A model generated the notes under the pieces. The model was not told where the DNA came from. It did no database searches and was given only the letters and a program-made list of their open reading frames with translations. Source: JACVRN01 sp036389255 (GTDB lineage: Bacteria; Acidobacteriota; Blastocatellia; Pyrinomonadales; Pyrinomonadaceae). Taken from it: 64,000 nt of DNA. The stretch spans positions 62,001-126,000 of the forward strand of contig DASVQI010000029.1 in the NCBI GenBank assembly GCA_036389255.1, given 5' to 3'. Both the position numbers and the translations under genes were made by a program. Within the stretch, counting starts at the first letter, position 1. Each line of letters opens with the position of its first letter. Below are positions 25,506-34,500 of the stretch, piece after piece.

Positions 25506-27977
25506 TTACTCGTACCTGAGGGCGACCATCGGGTCTACTTTCGCGGCCCTGCGCGCGGGGATGTAGCTTGACAGCAGAGCTATCGCGGCCAGAAGCAGCG
25601 AGAGCAGAGCGAAAGTCAGTCTGTCCGTAGCGCTCACGTTGAACAGCAGGCTGGAGATAATCCGCGTCAGGGCGAGCGCGCACACGAGGCCCGCCGTTAT
25701 TCCAATCGAGACGAGTATGAGCGCCTGTCGTATCACAAGGCGAAGGATGTTGCCGGGCTGCGCGCCCAAAGCCATGCGGATGCCTATCTCGTGAATCCTC
25801 TGGCTGACCCAGTAGGTCATGACTCCGTAGATGCCAATCAGCGCGAGTATCAGGGCCACGGCGGCGAACAGGCCGAGCAGCATCATGGAGAAACGCTGGC
25901 GCGCCAGTGAGTCATAAAGGCGCTGCTCCATTATGTTGACATCGAAGACAGGAAGCTCGGCGTCTACAGCCTGAATCTCTCTGGTGACGGCCCCGGCCAT
26001 AGAAGACGGGTCGGACGTGGTGCGTACAAGCAGATACATGTTTCTGGCCATGTACTGCTCGTGCGGGTAGTAGACTGTGATGGGCGGCTCCTTCTCCGTG
26101 CTGTACTGGCGGGCCGAGCTTATGACGCCCACGATTGTTCGCCACGAGTCCGGCTTTCCGCGCTGTTGCAGACGCTTTCCTATAGCGCTCTCGTTCGGCC
26201 AGAAGCGAGCGGCCAGCGTCTCGTCAACAATCACGGCCTCGGGCTCGCCCGCCCTGTCCTGCTCGTTGAAGTATCTCCCCTTGAGAAGCGGAATCTGCAT
26301 CACTCGAAAGTAGTCCGGGCTGACGATGCGCGTGTTGGAGATGATGGAGCTGGTGCTTGAGCCGGGAGGCTGGTAGCCCTCTATGATGATTGGCTCCCAC
26401 GCGAAGGCAACCGTGCTCATGGGCAGGCTGTAGCTCAAGCCGACCGCTTCGATGCCGGGAAGCTGCTTTATTCTTTCGTCAACCTGCCGGTAAAAAGCCC
26501 CGATTGTTTCCGGCTTGGGATACTTTGAGGCGGGAAGCGCCAGTCGCAGCGAGAGAACATTTCGCGGGTTGTAGCCGGGATGAGCGCTGACAATCTCCCT
26601 GTAGCTGCGAACGAGCAAGCCCGCCCCTATGAGCAGCACCAGAGAGAGCGCGACCTCGGCTATGACTAGCAGATTACGCAGGCGATGATGGCTCAGACCA
26701 AAGGCCGAGCCGCCCACGGTTTGGCTTCGGCCTCCCTCCTTCAGCACTTCGTTCAAGTCAACTCTTGAAGCCCTGAGCGCGGGGACTAGCCCAAAGACGA
26801 TGCCCGTTATGAGCGAGACGAGGAAGGTAAAGAGAAGGACGCGCGTGTCCACGCCCACTTCACCGAGGCGCGGAATATTCTCGGGCCCGTAGGCCCTTAG
26901 AAGCCTCACGCCCAGATAGGCTATCAGAAGACCGAAGATGCCTCCGGCGAGCGAGAGCAGGACGCTCTCCGTCAACAGTTGTCGCAGAATGCGCGAGCGG
27001 CTTGCGCCGACAGCCGTGCGAATGGCTATCTCCTTCTGGCGGGCTGCGGCGCGGGCCAGCAGCAGGTTGGCTACGTTCGCGCACGCAACCGTCAACACAA
27101 ATCCCACCGCGCCGAAGAGCACGTACAATATCAATCGAATATCGCCGACGACCTCTTCCAGCAGAGGAACGACGCTGAAGGTGAGGCCGCCGTGCGGCGG
27201 GTAATTGTCAGGATATTGCCGCTTGACGCGCTCGGCTATCACGTCCATCTCGGCCTGCGCCTGCTGAAGAGTCACGCCCGGCTTGAGCCTAGCGAAGATG
27301 TTGTAGTCCTCGTGGTCGCGGTCTGTTCTGCCGCCCTCGTTCATGGGCAGAGGCAGCATTACGTCCGCCCGCTCTATGGCGTTGACCGTGAGCATGACCT
27401 CTTTGTCCAGAGAGAAGTCCGGCGTCATCACCCCTACTATCTCAAAGCTGTTTCCGTTGAGCGTGAGCGTCTTGCCCACCACCGAAGGGTCTGAGCCGAA
27501 GCGTCTCTGCCAGAATCCGTTGCTCAGGATTACGGTCTGCGGCCTGCCGGGGCTGTCTTCTTCCGCAGCGAAGACTCTTCCCAGAGAGACGCGAGCGCCC
27601 AGAAGAGGAAAGAGCGAAGATGAGACACGCGCTCCGTCAACTCGTTCGGGCGCGCCCTGCCCCGTCAGGTTAAAGCTTCCGCCTAAGGCTATGGCCGTGT
27701 CTTCAAAGACGTGATTCTGCGTCTTGATGTCGTGATGCTGCGCGGGAGAGAACCAGTCCTGTGCGACGCCTAAGCCCGGCGAGCGGTTCCAGAGTATGAC
27801 GAGCCGGTCGGCGTCCCTGTATGGCAGAGGGCGCAGCAGGATGGAGTTGGTCACGCTGAAGATGGCGCTCGTGGCTCCTATGCCAATCGCCAGTGACAGC
27901 ACGGCTATCAGTGTGAAGCCGGGATTCTTCAAGAGCAGCCGGGCGCTATAAGAAAGGTCTTGCCGTAGAGTTTCCAT
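25506..27977 (-). CDS. ADOP-type permease (MacB/FtsX duplicated orphan permease)
   Basis: Membrane protein of 823 residues, starting at ATG 27975-27977 with AAGGA upstream. It has a cytoplasmic N-terminal strip (ETLRQDLSYSARLLLKNPGF), a first TM helix followed by a long periplasmic MacB_PCD domain (about 65-260), an FtsX domain with three helices (EIAIRTAVGASRSRILRQLL), then a second set of helices, a second MacB_PCD (about 440-680), and a final FtsX domain (EIGIRMALGAQPGNILRLVI). Two PCD/FtsX halves without an ATPase gene nearby is the acidobacterial duplicated orphan permease architecture. Such proteins probably work with an ATPase encoded elsewhere or in a mechanotransmission-type export complex. 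It is bracketed by repeat copies on both sides. Confidence 0.92.
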   Translation of the reverse strand: METLRQDLSYSARLLLKNPGFTLIAVLSLAIGIGATSAIFSVTNSILLRPLPYRDADRLVILWNRSPGLGVAQDWFSPAQHHDIKTQNHVFEDTAIALGGSFNLTGQGAPERVDGARVSSSLFPLLGARVSLGRVFAAEEDSPGRPQTVILSNGFWQRRFGSDPSVVGKTLTLNGNSFEIVGVMTPDFSLDKEVMLTVNAIERADVMLPLPMNEGGRTDRDHEDYNIFARLKPGVTLQQAQAEMDVIAERVKRQYPDNYPPHGGLTFSVVPLLEEVVGDIRLILYVLFGAVGFVLTVACANVANLLLARAAARQKEIAIRTAVGASRSRILRQLLTESVLLSLAGGIFGLLIAYLGVRLLRAYGPENIPRLGEVGVDTRVLLFTFLVSLITGIVFGLVPALRASRVDLNEVLKEGGRSQTVGGSAFGLSHHRLRNLLVIAEVALSLVLLIGAGLLVRSYREIVSAHPGYNPRNVLSLRLALPASKYPKPETIGAFYRQVDERIKQLPGIEAVGLSYSLPMSTVAFAWEPIIIEGYQPPGSSTSSIISNTRIVSPDYFRVMQIPLLKGRYFNEQDRAGEPEAVIVDETLAARFWPNESAIGKRLQQRGKPDSWRTIVGVISSARQYSTEKEPPITVYYPHEQYMARNMYLLVRTTSDPSSMAGAVTREIQAVDAELPVFDVNIMEQRLYDSLARQRFSMMLLGLFAAVALILALIGIYGVMTYWVSQRIHEIGIRMALGAQPGNILRLVIRQALILVSIGITAGLVCALALTRIISSLLFNVSATDRLTFALLSLLLAAIALLSSYIPARRAAKVDPMVALRYE

Positions 27978-28038
27978 CAACGATGTCCTTGCGAGCTGTG
28001 ACGGCTCGATTCGGGATTGAGTCTGAAGAAGCCTGACG

Positions 28039-28134
28039 TTCACCGCAGAGACGCAGAGGGACGCAAAGGAAGCGCAGAGAAAAAGCTCAACTCTCTGCGT
28101 AAACTTCAGCGTCTCTCTGCGACTCTGCGGTGAG
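28039..28134. repeat. Palindromic repeat family B copy 2, inverted
   Basis: Left arm begins TTCACCGCAGAGACGCAGAG (28039) and right arm ends CTCTCTGCGACTCTGCGGTG near 28134; the arms are imperfect reverse complements with extra CGCAAAGGAAGCGCAGAG units. It overlaps a possible longer N-terminal extension of the ADOP frame, which is one reason the start at 27977 is preferred. Together with copy 1 it brackets the permease gene. The rest of the 27978-28325 gap contains only a terminator-like hairpin. Confidence 0.85.
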
Positions 28135-28268
28135 CCTTAACATTCCCTGTCCTGACCATACATACTTTCGTAAGGGCGGGAAACAGCTATGGGACTAATT
28201 GCGGAGAGGTTGTGACGAAATACTTTAAGAGCGTGACAAAGCGGCGCGTTCGTGTGAAGCGCGTACGC

Positions 28269-28321
28269 GAAAGCGGGAAGCGTTCGTGCTTAATCAACCC
28301 ACGAGCGCTTCCCGCTCTTTC
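28269..28321. terminator. Hairpin immediately downstream of tldE
   Basis: GAAAGCGGGAAGCGTTCGTG (28269-28288) pairs with CACGAGCGCTTCCCGCTCTTTC (28300-28321), with one-base interruptions and an 11-base loop. It lies five bases after the tldE stop codon on the minus strand and probably ends the tldD-tldE transcript. No clean U run follows, so it could also be a processing or stability element. Confidence 0.5.
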
Positions 28322-28325
28322 GGTC

Positions 28326-29675
28326 TTAAACCGCTTCGGATTGCGAGGTGAACTTGAAGGCTTTGAGTTTCAGGGCGGGCAGAAGGGCGGCGCTTCCGCC
28401 CTGTCCTTCGCTGCTTCCGACGCGCTCCGGCGTGCCTATCATCTCGACGTTGCCGGGCGCGAGCATCTGTATAATGCTCTGGTTGAAACGGAAGTTACGC
28501 ACTGGATATTGAATCTTTCCATTCTCTACGAGCCACACGCCGTCGCGCGTGAGGCCCGTGAGAGTCGCCGTGCGCGGGTCAACGCCGCGTATGTACCAGA
28601 AGCGGCTCACCAGCAGGCCGCGAGTCGTGTTCTGTATCATCTCTTCTACGGTTGATGGCTTGGCGCTGGTTTCCATGATGAGGTTGACGGGGCCGGGCGT
28701 GGGCTGCCGCTCGCGCTTCTGCGCCCAGAAGCGCGAGTAGACCAGATTCTCAAGCACTCCATTTCGCACGAGGTATACGACCTCCGCCGGAAGTCCCGCC
28801 TGCGTGGATTGAGAGCCGGGAAGGTCTGCGCGCCACGGGTCGCTCAAGATGTTTATGCGCTCGTCGAATATCTTCTCGCCGACTTTGGTCTTTCCGCCAG
28901 CAGCCGAATAGGCGCTTCGTCCCTCTTCTGCGCTTCGCGCGTCGAAGCCGAAACCGAAACCGCCAATCAGGTCTGCCACGGCCTGCGGCTCCAGAATGAC
29001 TGGATAGACGCCCGCATCCAACACGCGAGCGTTTCTGGATTCGAGCGCGCGCCGGATGGCTTCGCGCGAGATGCGCGCCGTGTCCAGCTTGCTGATGTCG
29101 TAGTGGCTGCGAAGAAAGTAGCCGGAGCCCGCGCCGTCCAACGTGCGCGCAGTCATGCCAAGGCTGACTATGCTCCTGCGCTCGTAATCGAAGTTGCCGT
29201 TCTTTGTAGCCTGCGCGGCGGCGGAGGCTTGCGCCTGATGAAAGCCCGCGCTCAGGACGCCCGCCTTCTCCGAAGCGGTGATGATGTCGCCCACGGCCTT
29301 CGCGCGGTCTACTAGCGGAACGTTGGCAGTAGCTTCTGCATAACCGAGCGAGGGCTTGTAGGTCTGCGCCTTGAGCGTCGGCACGTACTCGACATCTACG
29401 GGCGAGATGTTCGCCAGCCGCTCAGCCTCTTCAACGGCAGCCTTGAGGCTCGCGTCGTCAAGGTCGTTCGTAGAAGCCGCGCCGCGCTTACGGTTAATCC
29501 AGACGACCACGTTGGCATTCATGTTCTCTCGACGGCCGCTCGTCAAAAAGGAGTTGGCGGCGAAGCGCAGGTGCGAGTAGGTTTCGCTCGTGACGCTCGC
29601 GGACGCGTCGTCTGCCTTCGTATAGCCGAGCAACTTTTCCGTAATGGCGCGTGCCTCTTTTTCTGTCAGTAACAT
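28326..29675 (-). CDS. tldE: TldE/PmbA-family metalloprotease-complex subunit
   Basis: Protein of 449 residues (ATG at 29673-29675, AGGAG ribosome site). The TldD/PmbA N-terminal domain includes ANSFLTSGRRENMNANVVVW; the C-terminal part contains AGLPAEVVYLVRNGVLENLV and GLTRDGVWLVENGKIQYPVR. It has no HExxxH motif, as expected for TldE, the non-catalytic partner that forms an active-site-enclosing heterodimer with TldD. TldD/TldE degrade or mature small unfolded peptides such as microcin B17 and CcdA. It starts 14 bases after tldD. It has no signal peptide, unlike its partner here. Confidence 0.92.
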   Translation of the reverse strand: MLLTEKEARAITEKLLGYTKADDASASVTSETYSHLRFAANSFLTSGRRENMNANVVVWINRKRGAASTNDLDDASLKAAVEEAERLANISPVDVEYVPTLKAQTYKPSLGYAEATANVPLVDRAKAVGDIITASEKAGVLSAGFHQAQASAAAQATKNGNFDYERRSIVSLGMTARTLDGAGSGYFLRSHYDISKLDTARISREAIRRALESRNARVLDAGVYPVILEPQAVADLIGGFGFGFDARSAEEGRSAYSAAGGKTKVGEKIFDERINILSDPWRADLPGSQSTQAGLPAEVVYLVRNGVLENLVYSRFWAQKRERQPTPGPVNLIMETSAKPSTVEEMIQNTTRGLLVSRFWYIRGVDPRTATLTGLTRDGVWLVENGKIQYPVRNFRFNQSIIQMLAPGNVEMIGTPERVGSSEGQGGSAALLPALKLKAFKFTSQSEAV

Positions 29676-29689
29676 CGCTGGAATCTCCT

Positions 29690-31258
29690 CTAGGCTGTGC
29701 GTACGGCTGTGTTGAGAACGTTGATGCCGCGAAAGCGCGCGATGGGGCAGCCGTGGCTGACCGCGTTCGACTGCGTGGGCTCGCCCTTTCCGTCGTTGAA
29801 GCTGCCGCCCAACTGATAGGTGTCCGGGCCGCCGAGGCCGTCGCACGCTCCCCAGAAATCCGTAGTGCGCGATTGATAGGCCACGTCGCGCAGCATCCCC
29901 GCTATCTTTCCCTTCTTAACTTCGTAAAAGGTCTGGCCGCCGAACTGGAAGTTGTAACGCTGCTGGTCTATGGAGAAGCTTCCGTTGCCGTAAATCAGTA
30001 TGCCGTTTTCGACTTCGCTCAGCAGGTTGTCCAGCGAGACGGCCTCTTTGGCAGGCTCAAGCGAGACGTTCGGCATGCGCGGGAAAGGTACTGCTCCCCA
30101 TGATTCGGCGTAGAGGCAGCCGTAAGATTTGTTGCGGCCTACGAGCGGAGCAAGGTCGCGCGTCGTCTGCCAGTCAACGAAGACGCCGTCCTTCACCAGA
30201 TGCCACCTCTGCCCCGGCACTCCTTCGTCGTCGTAGCCCGTAGTGGCGAGCCCCGCAGGCTGCGTGCGGTCGGCCACGAAGTTCACAATCTTCGAGCCGA
30301 ACTGAAGCTTACCCGTCTTGTCCGGCGTCAGGAAACTGGTTCCGGCGTAATTGGCCTCCCACCAGAGAGCGCGGTCTAGCTCCGTCGGGTGGCCCACGGA
30401 CTCGTGAATCGTCAGCCACAGGTGCGAGGGATGAAGCACAAGGTCGTACTTGCCCGGCTCAACCGACTTGGCCTTGAGCTTTGCCACCACTTCGTCGCCC
30501 GCCTGCTCGGCCTCGACCAGCCACGGGTATTTTTCAAGATACTCGTAGCCCATAGCCTGCGGCCCGCCCAGAGAAGCACGCGTCTGGAAATCGCCCGTCG
30601 CGCGATTGATGGCCGTGACCGTGAAGCCGGGGAAGCTGCGTATCAGGTATTGGTCTATGCGCGAGCCGTCGGAGGTGGCTAAGAATTTCTGCTCGTTGAC
30701 GAAGAACATGGAGGAGTTGACGAAGCCTACGCCCTGCGCCTTCATGGCCGTCTGGTTGAGCTTCAGCAGAAACTGTATCTTGTCGTCAATCGGAACGTCA
30801 AAGGGGTCTTTCTCGAAGGAGCTTTTCCAACTGGCCACGACCTTCGGGGTCGGCACAATCTGAATGGGCTTGCGCTGGAAGACTGCGTTGGCGCGAGCAA
30901 TCTCCACAGCCTGCCCGGTCACGCGGCGCACTTCCTCCGGCGTGACTATGCGGCTGGAGGCGAATCCCCACGTTCCTTTGACCAGCGCCCGCACGCCGAA
31001 GCCGAAGCTATGGCTGCGCGAGACGTTCTGCACCTGCTGCTCGCGCGTGCTCAACGATTCAAAGCGGTAGCGGTTGATGCGTATGTCCGCATAGCTGGCC
31101 CCCAGCCGCTTTGCCGTCGAGAGCGCCACGTCAGCCAGCCTGTTCTTATCAACATTTACGTCTGCGGCTGCTTCCGCCTCGAAGACCCACGAAGGAAGTG
31201 TCACAGCGCCAAGGGCCGCGCCCGTCACCTTCAAAAAATCGCGCCGAGAAGTTGTCAT
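29690..31258 (-). CDS. tldD: TldD-family zinc metalloprotease with Tat signal peptide
   Basis: Protein of 522 residues. The N-terminus MTTSRRDFLKVTGAALGAVT is a twin-arginine signal with SRRDFLK and a hydrophobic stretch to about residue 30. The zinc site is TIHESVGHPTELDRAL (HExxxH, about 305-311), with further TldD landmarks GRNKSYGCLYAESWG, LLSEVENGILIYGNG and GACDGLGGPDTYQLGG. The start at ATG 31256-31258 is preferred because it gives the Tat motif; the longer frame has no support. A Tat signal suggests folded export of a usually cytoplasmic peptidase. The co-transcribed TldE has no signal of its own, so it may be carried along, or the signal may be lineage-specific. Confidence 0.92.
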   Translation of the reverse strand: MTTSRRDFLKVTGAALGAVTLPSWVFEAEAAADVNVDKNRLADVALSTAKRLGASYADIRINRYRFESLSTREQQVQNVSRSHSFGFGVRALVKGTWGFASSRIVTPEEVRRVTGQAVEIARANAVFQRKPIQIVPTPKVVASWKSSFEKDPFDVPIDDKIQFLLKLNQTAMKAQGVGFVNSSMFFVNEQKFLATSDGSRIDQYLIRSFPGFTVTAINRATGDFQTRASLGGPQAMGYEYLEKYPWLVEAEQAGDEVVAKLKAKSVEPGKYDLVLHPSHLWLTIHESVGHPTELDRALWWEANYAGTSFLTPDKTGKLQFGSKIVNFVADRTQPAGLATTGYDDEGVPGQRWHLVKDGVFVDWQTTRDLAPLVGRNKSYGCLYAESWGAVPFPRMPNVSLEPAKEAVSLDNLLSEVENGILIYGNGSFSIDQQRYNFQFGGQTFYEVKKGKIAGMLRDVAYQSRTTDFWGACDGLGGPDTYQLGGSFNDGKGEPTQSNAVSHGCPIARFRGINVLNTAVRTA

Positions 31259-31595
31259 GATTCGCCTCGCTGTTGATGTATGTAAGCGCCGCGCGGCGAC
31301 TCTTTTTCGGTCACCGGCGACGAAAACCATAGATTGTCGTATTGAACTTACGCGGGAAGGCTAACTCTATTACAGAGAGGAAAATTGTCAAGACAAAATT
31401 TAGTAGTGTCCTAAATACAAATCTCTGCGCCCCCTCAGCGTCTCTCTGCGTCTCTGCGGTGAGTGTCTTATATAGTCATTCACCGCAGAGACGCAGAGAG
31501 ACGCGGAGACGAGCGCAGAGAAAAGGAAAGACAGGCTTCCCCGACAAAAGCCTGTCCCTCCTCCAACTCACCCGGAATGAACGCAGGTGAGAAAA
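31259..31595. other. Intergenic region with one family B repeat
   Basis: This 337-base gap separates tldD from the subtilisin gene (both minus strand). Apart from the palindromic repeat at 31421-31520 it is AT-rich around 31370-31420 (ACAAAATTTAGTAGTGTCCT) and contains the likely tldD promoter, although no convincing -35/-10 pair stands out. No gene or RNA is recognisable. Confidence 0.6.
31421..31520. repeat. Palindromic repeat family B copy 3
   Basis: CGTCTCTCTGCGTCTCTGCGGTGA and its perfect 24-base reverse complement TCACCGCAGAGACGCAGAGAGACG flank a short AT-rich centre, with additional CTCTGCGCCCCCTCAG and GAGCGCAGAG units outside. It is in the same orientation as copy 1. Confidence 0.9.
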
Positions 31596-34500
31596 TCAAT
31601 TGAGCGCTGTGACCGAGACGGTCTTCGTGAGCGGATTGACTGTGAACTTCAGCAGCTTGGCTCCGCTCAGGATTTTACTTCCCGTGGAGCTTGTGCCTGT
31701 GCCGCTCGTCGTCGTGCCGCCGGTGGTGCCGCCCGTCGTTGTCCCGCCGGTCGAGCCGCCCGATGTAGCTGCGGCCGCGCCTGTGGGAAGGCTCGCCATG
31801 ACGCGCGCCGTGAAGGTGAAGAGAACCGTGTTCGGGTTGCTGAACTTGATGGCGCGGGTAGCCGTCTCTTCATTCGGCAGAAGGTCTGCGCCGACAAGCT
31901 GCGAGTAGTCGAAGATGGCCGGAGCCGAAACGCCGTTGCCGTTATTGTCCGCGTTGGCAACCTTCACAGCGCCGTCCGATGATTCGACCGAGACAATCTC
32001 AAGGCGGGTCGTCGGATAGAAGGTCGTGCCCGATTGATTCCTGAGCGCGGTCGTCAAATCGGTAGCGCCTCCCGCGAAGACTATCGTCTTGTTCACAGGC
32101 GAAACGGAGCTTGTAGCATCAACCAGCGAGCGACGCGCGACCGTGATGCTCTCCACGTTGCTCGGCACGGTGACGAACTTGCCTATGCGTCCCGGCGTGA
32201 TGGAGCGTATGCGGTAGCTGCGCGTCCCATCGCCTATGCTCGTGAACTCCGCGCTCGTAGCCGAGCCACTGACCGTGCGAACGACAGAGAAGTTCGTGCC
32301 GTCCGTGGACTCTTCTATCTCGTAAGCCTCGACCGTGCCTTGCGGCTGCCAGTTGAGCGTATAGGTTCCGTCGAAGTCGAAGCGCTGTGTGCCGAGCGTA
32401 AAGTCGGAACCGATGGCCTGAACGGCAGGCGGCGCTCCGCCCTTGAGCTTGGTGCTCTCTATGCGGAACTCCGTCGGGCCGTTGGCCCAGCCGTAGACGC
32501 GGTAGATGTATGTGCCCGGAGTGGCCGTGTCGGCCGAGACGTGCTCAGGGCCACTGCTGTTGCCGGAATCGTCTATCTGATTTCCGTTCGGGTCAAGGAG
32601 TAGGAAGTCCATGTCCGGAAGTCCCACGCCAGCCGCCTCTACGTTCGTGTAATCCCAAGTAAGCGTGCCTTCCAGCTTGAGCGTCGCGGCATCCACCTGA
32701 ACCGGAACGTCAACGTAAGAAGTGCCTCCGGCGACATAAAGCTCGTTGTCTCTCTGCACGCCGGCGTCGCCCACCGTCACTGTGCCTGTGAAAGTTTCCG
32801 TCTCGGCGCTGGAAATCTCGTTCGAAGGCAGGCTCGGCGTGGCCCGCAGGTACATGGGCATGCGAAGCTTGTCCGTGCTTCCGGCGCGCTCGGCTATGAC
32901 GTACCACTGCAACTGCTTGATTGCTGTGTCGCGCACCTGATTACCGTCAAGGGTTACGCGAGCGCTGAAGGTGGCCGTGCCGCCTGCCGGAACAGTTACG
33001 CTCGACGGGCTGACGCTGGCGCTGATGCCCGGCGTATCAAAGAAGCGGTTGTTGGCCGTTGACAGGTTATAGGTTCCGCCCTGACCCGAAAGGTCTTGAA
33101 TCGTGACCGTGACTTCGCGCGTGTTGACGACGCGGTTGTTAAGTATGGCCTCTTCACCGAAGGAGTGGCTGCCGAGTATGCCCGGCTGGTTGATGCCGTC
33201 ACCGGCGACGCCCATCAGGGCTTTAGTGTTGACGGCAGCTTTAACGTCCACGAGGCCGCCGCCTTGGTCAATGATGGAGTCCGACTGCGCGCCGTCCGCA
33301 CGCGGCGTGCCGTTTGCCGAGCGCATGTTCGTGGCCGTATTAATCATGGCCGTGCGAATCATGTCCGGCGTCCAGTCCAGATGCGCCTGCTTGATGAGAG
33401 CCGCCACGCCGGAGACGTGCGGGCCTGAAAAGCTGGTGCCTGTCGCAAGCGTGTAGCCCGACGGGTCGAACATAGTGCCGCCTTGAGCCGTAGCACCGCC
33501 CGCCTTGACCGTGGCGCTCAGTATGTTGATACCGGGCGCGGTCACGTCCGGCTTAATCTGGCCCAAACCCTCTACCGGGCCGCGCGAGCTGAAGCTAGTG
33601 GTTGAGCCGTAGAACTCGTCATCCAGATAGGGATTCAGTCTGATAGGAAGCTCCGAGATAGCTCCGTTCGCAGGGTCTACGTTGTTGTTGTCGGTTGATG
33701 AAATAGCGTCAACCAGAATTTCCCCGTCAGCCGGAGAGACTATGGCGGACGGGATAGTGCCCTTTACTGCCGTGGGATTCGTCGTCGTGCTGATTAGGAT
33801 GCAGCCGATTGCTCCCGCCACAGCCGCCTTGGCGCAGGTGTCAAAGAAGGTGGCCGAAACCAGTCCGGAGTCTTTGACTAGAGCTATGCGGCCACTGACG
33901 GCGGCCGGATAAGGGACACCCACGGGGTCGTTGACCAGCACGTAACGCTGAGCGACTGAGCCAGCCGCAGGGTCTGGCGTGCCCGCCATGGGATAGAGCT
34001 TCAGGCGGTCGAACCCGTCCGCCTTCGGAAGAGCTTTGGCAGGCGTGACTGCGCCCACCTGAGTCTGCGGAACGGCAGAAGCCTTAAGGACATCCACAGA
34101 CCAGTTAGCGTTGGCCGCGCCCGGATGAGTCGTGGCCGCGACGGAGATAACGTGACGCCCTGCGGAAGGCGAGCCGACTGTGCCTTCGCCCGGCCCTGAG
34201 TTGCCTGCGGAAGCTACCACGATGGTTCCCAGCAGAGCGGCGTTGCTTGCCGCGACTGCTGTGGCATCGTCGGGGCTGCCCGCGCCGCCCAGACTCATAT
34301 TGATAACGTGCGCGATTGGCTTCGGCTGCAACGTCAGGGTCGTGGGCGAGACGGCGTCCTCGATTCCCAGAATGGTAGAAGCGCTGACGCAGTTTCCAGT
34401 TCCCGTGCAGACCTTGTAGCCCATGAGCTTGGCCTGCGGAGCTACGCCGTGCACGCGAATGTCGTCGGCAGTGCCGGGCAGACCGTCCGGGCCGGGAGCC

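Noticed and set aside
25399..31520. Family B repeats considered as CRISPR
   Set aside because: Three dispersed palindromes without regular spacers or cas genes do not form an array.
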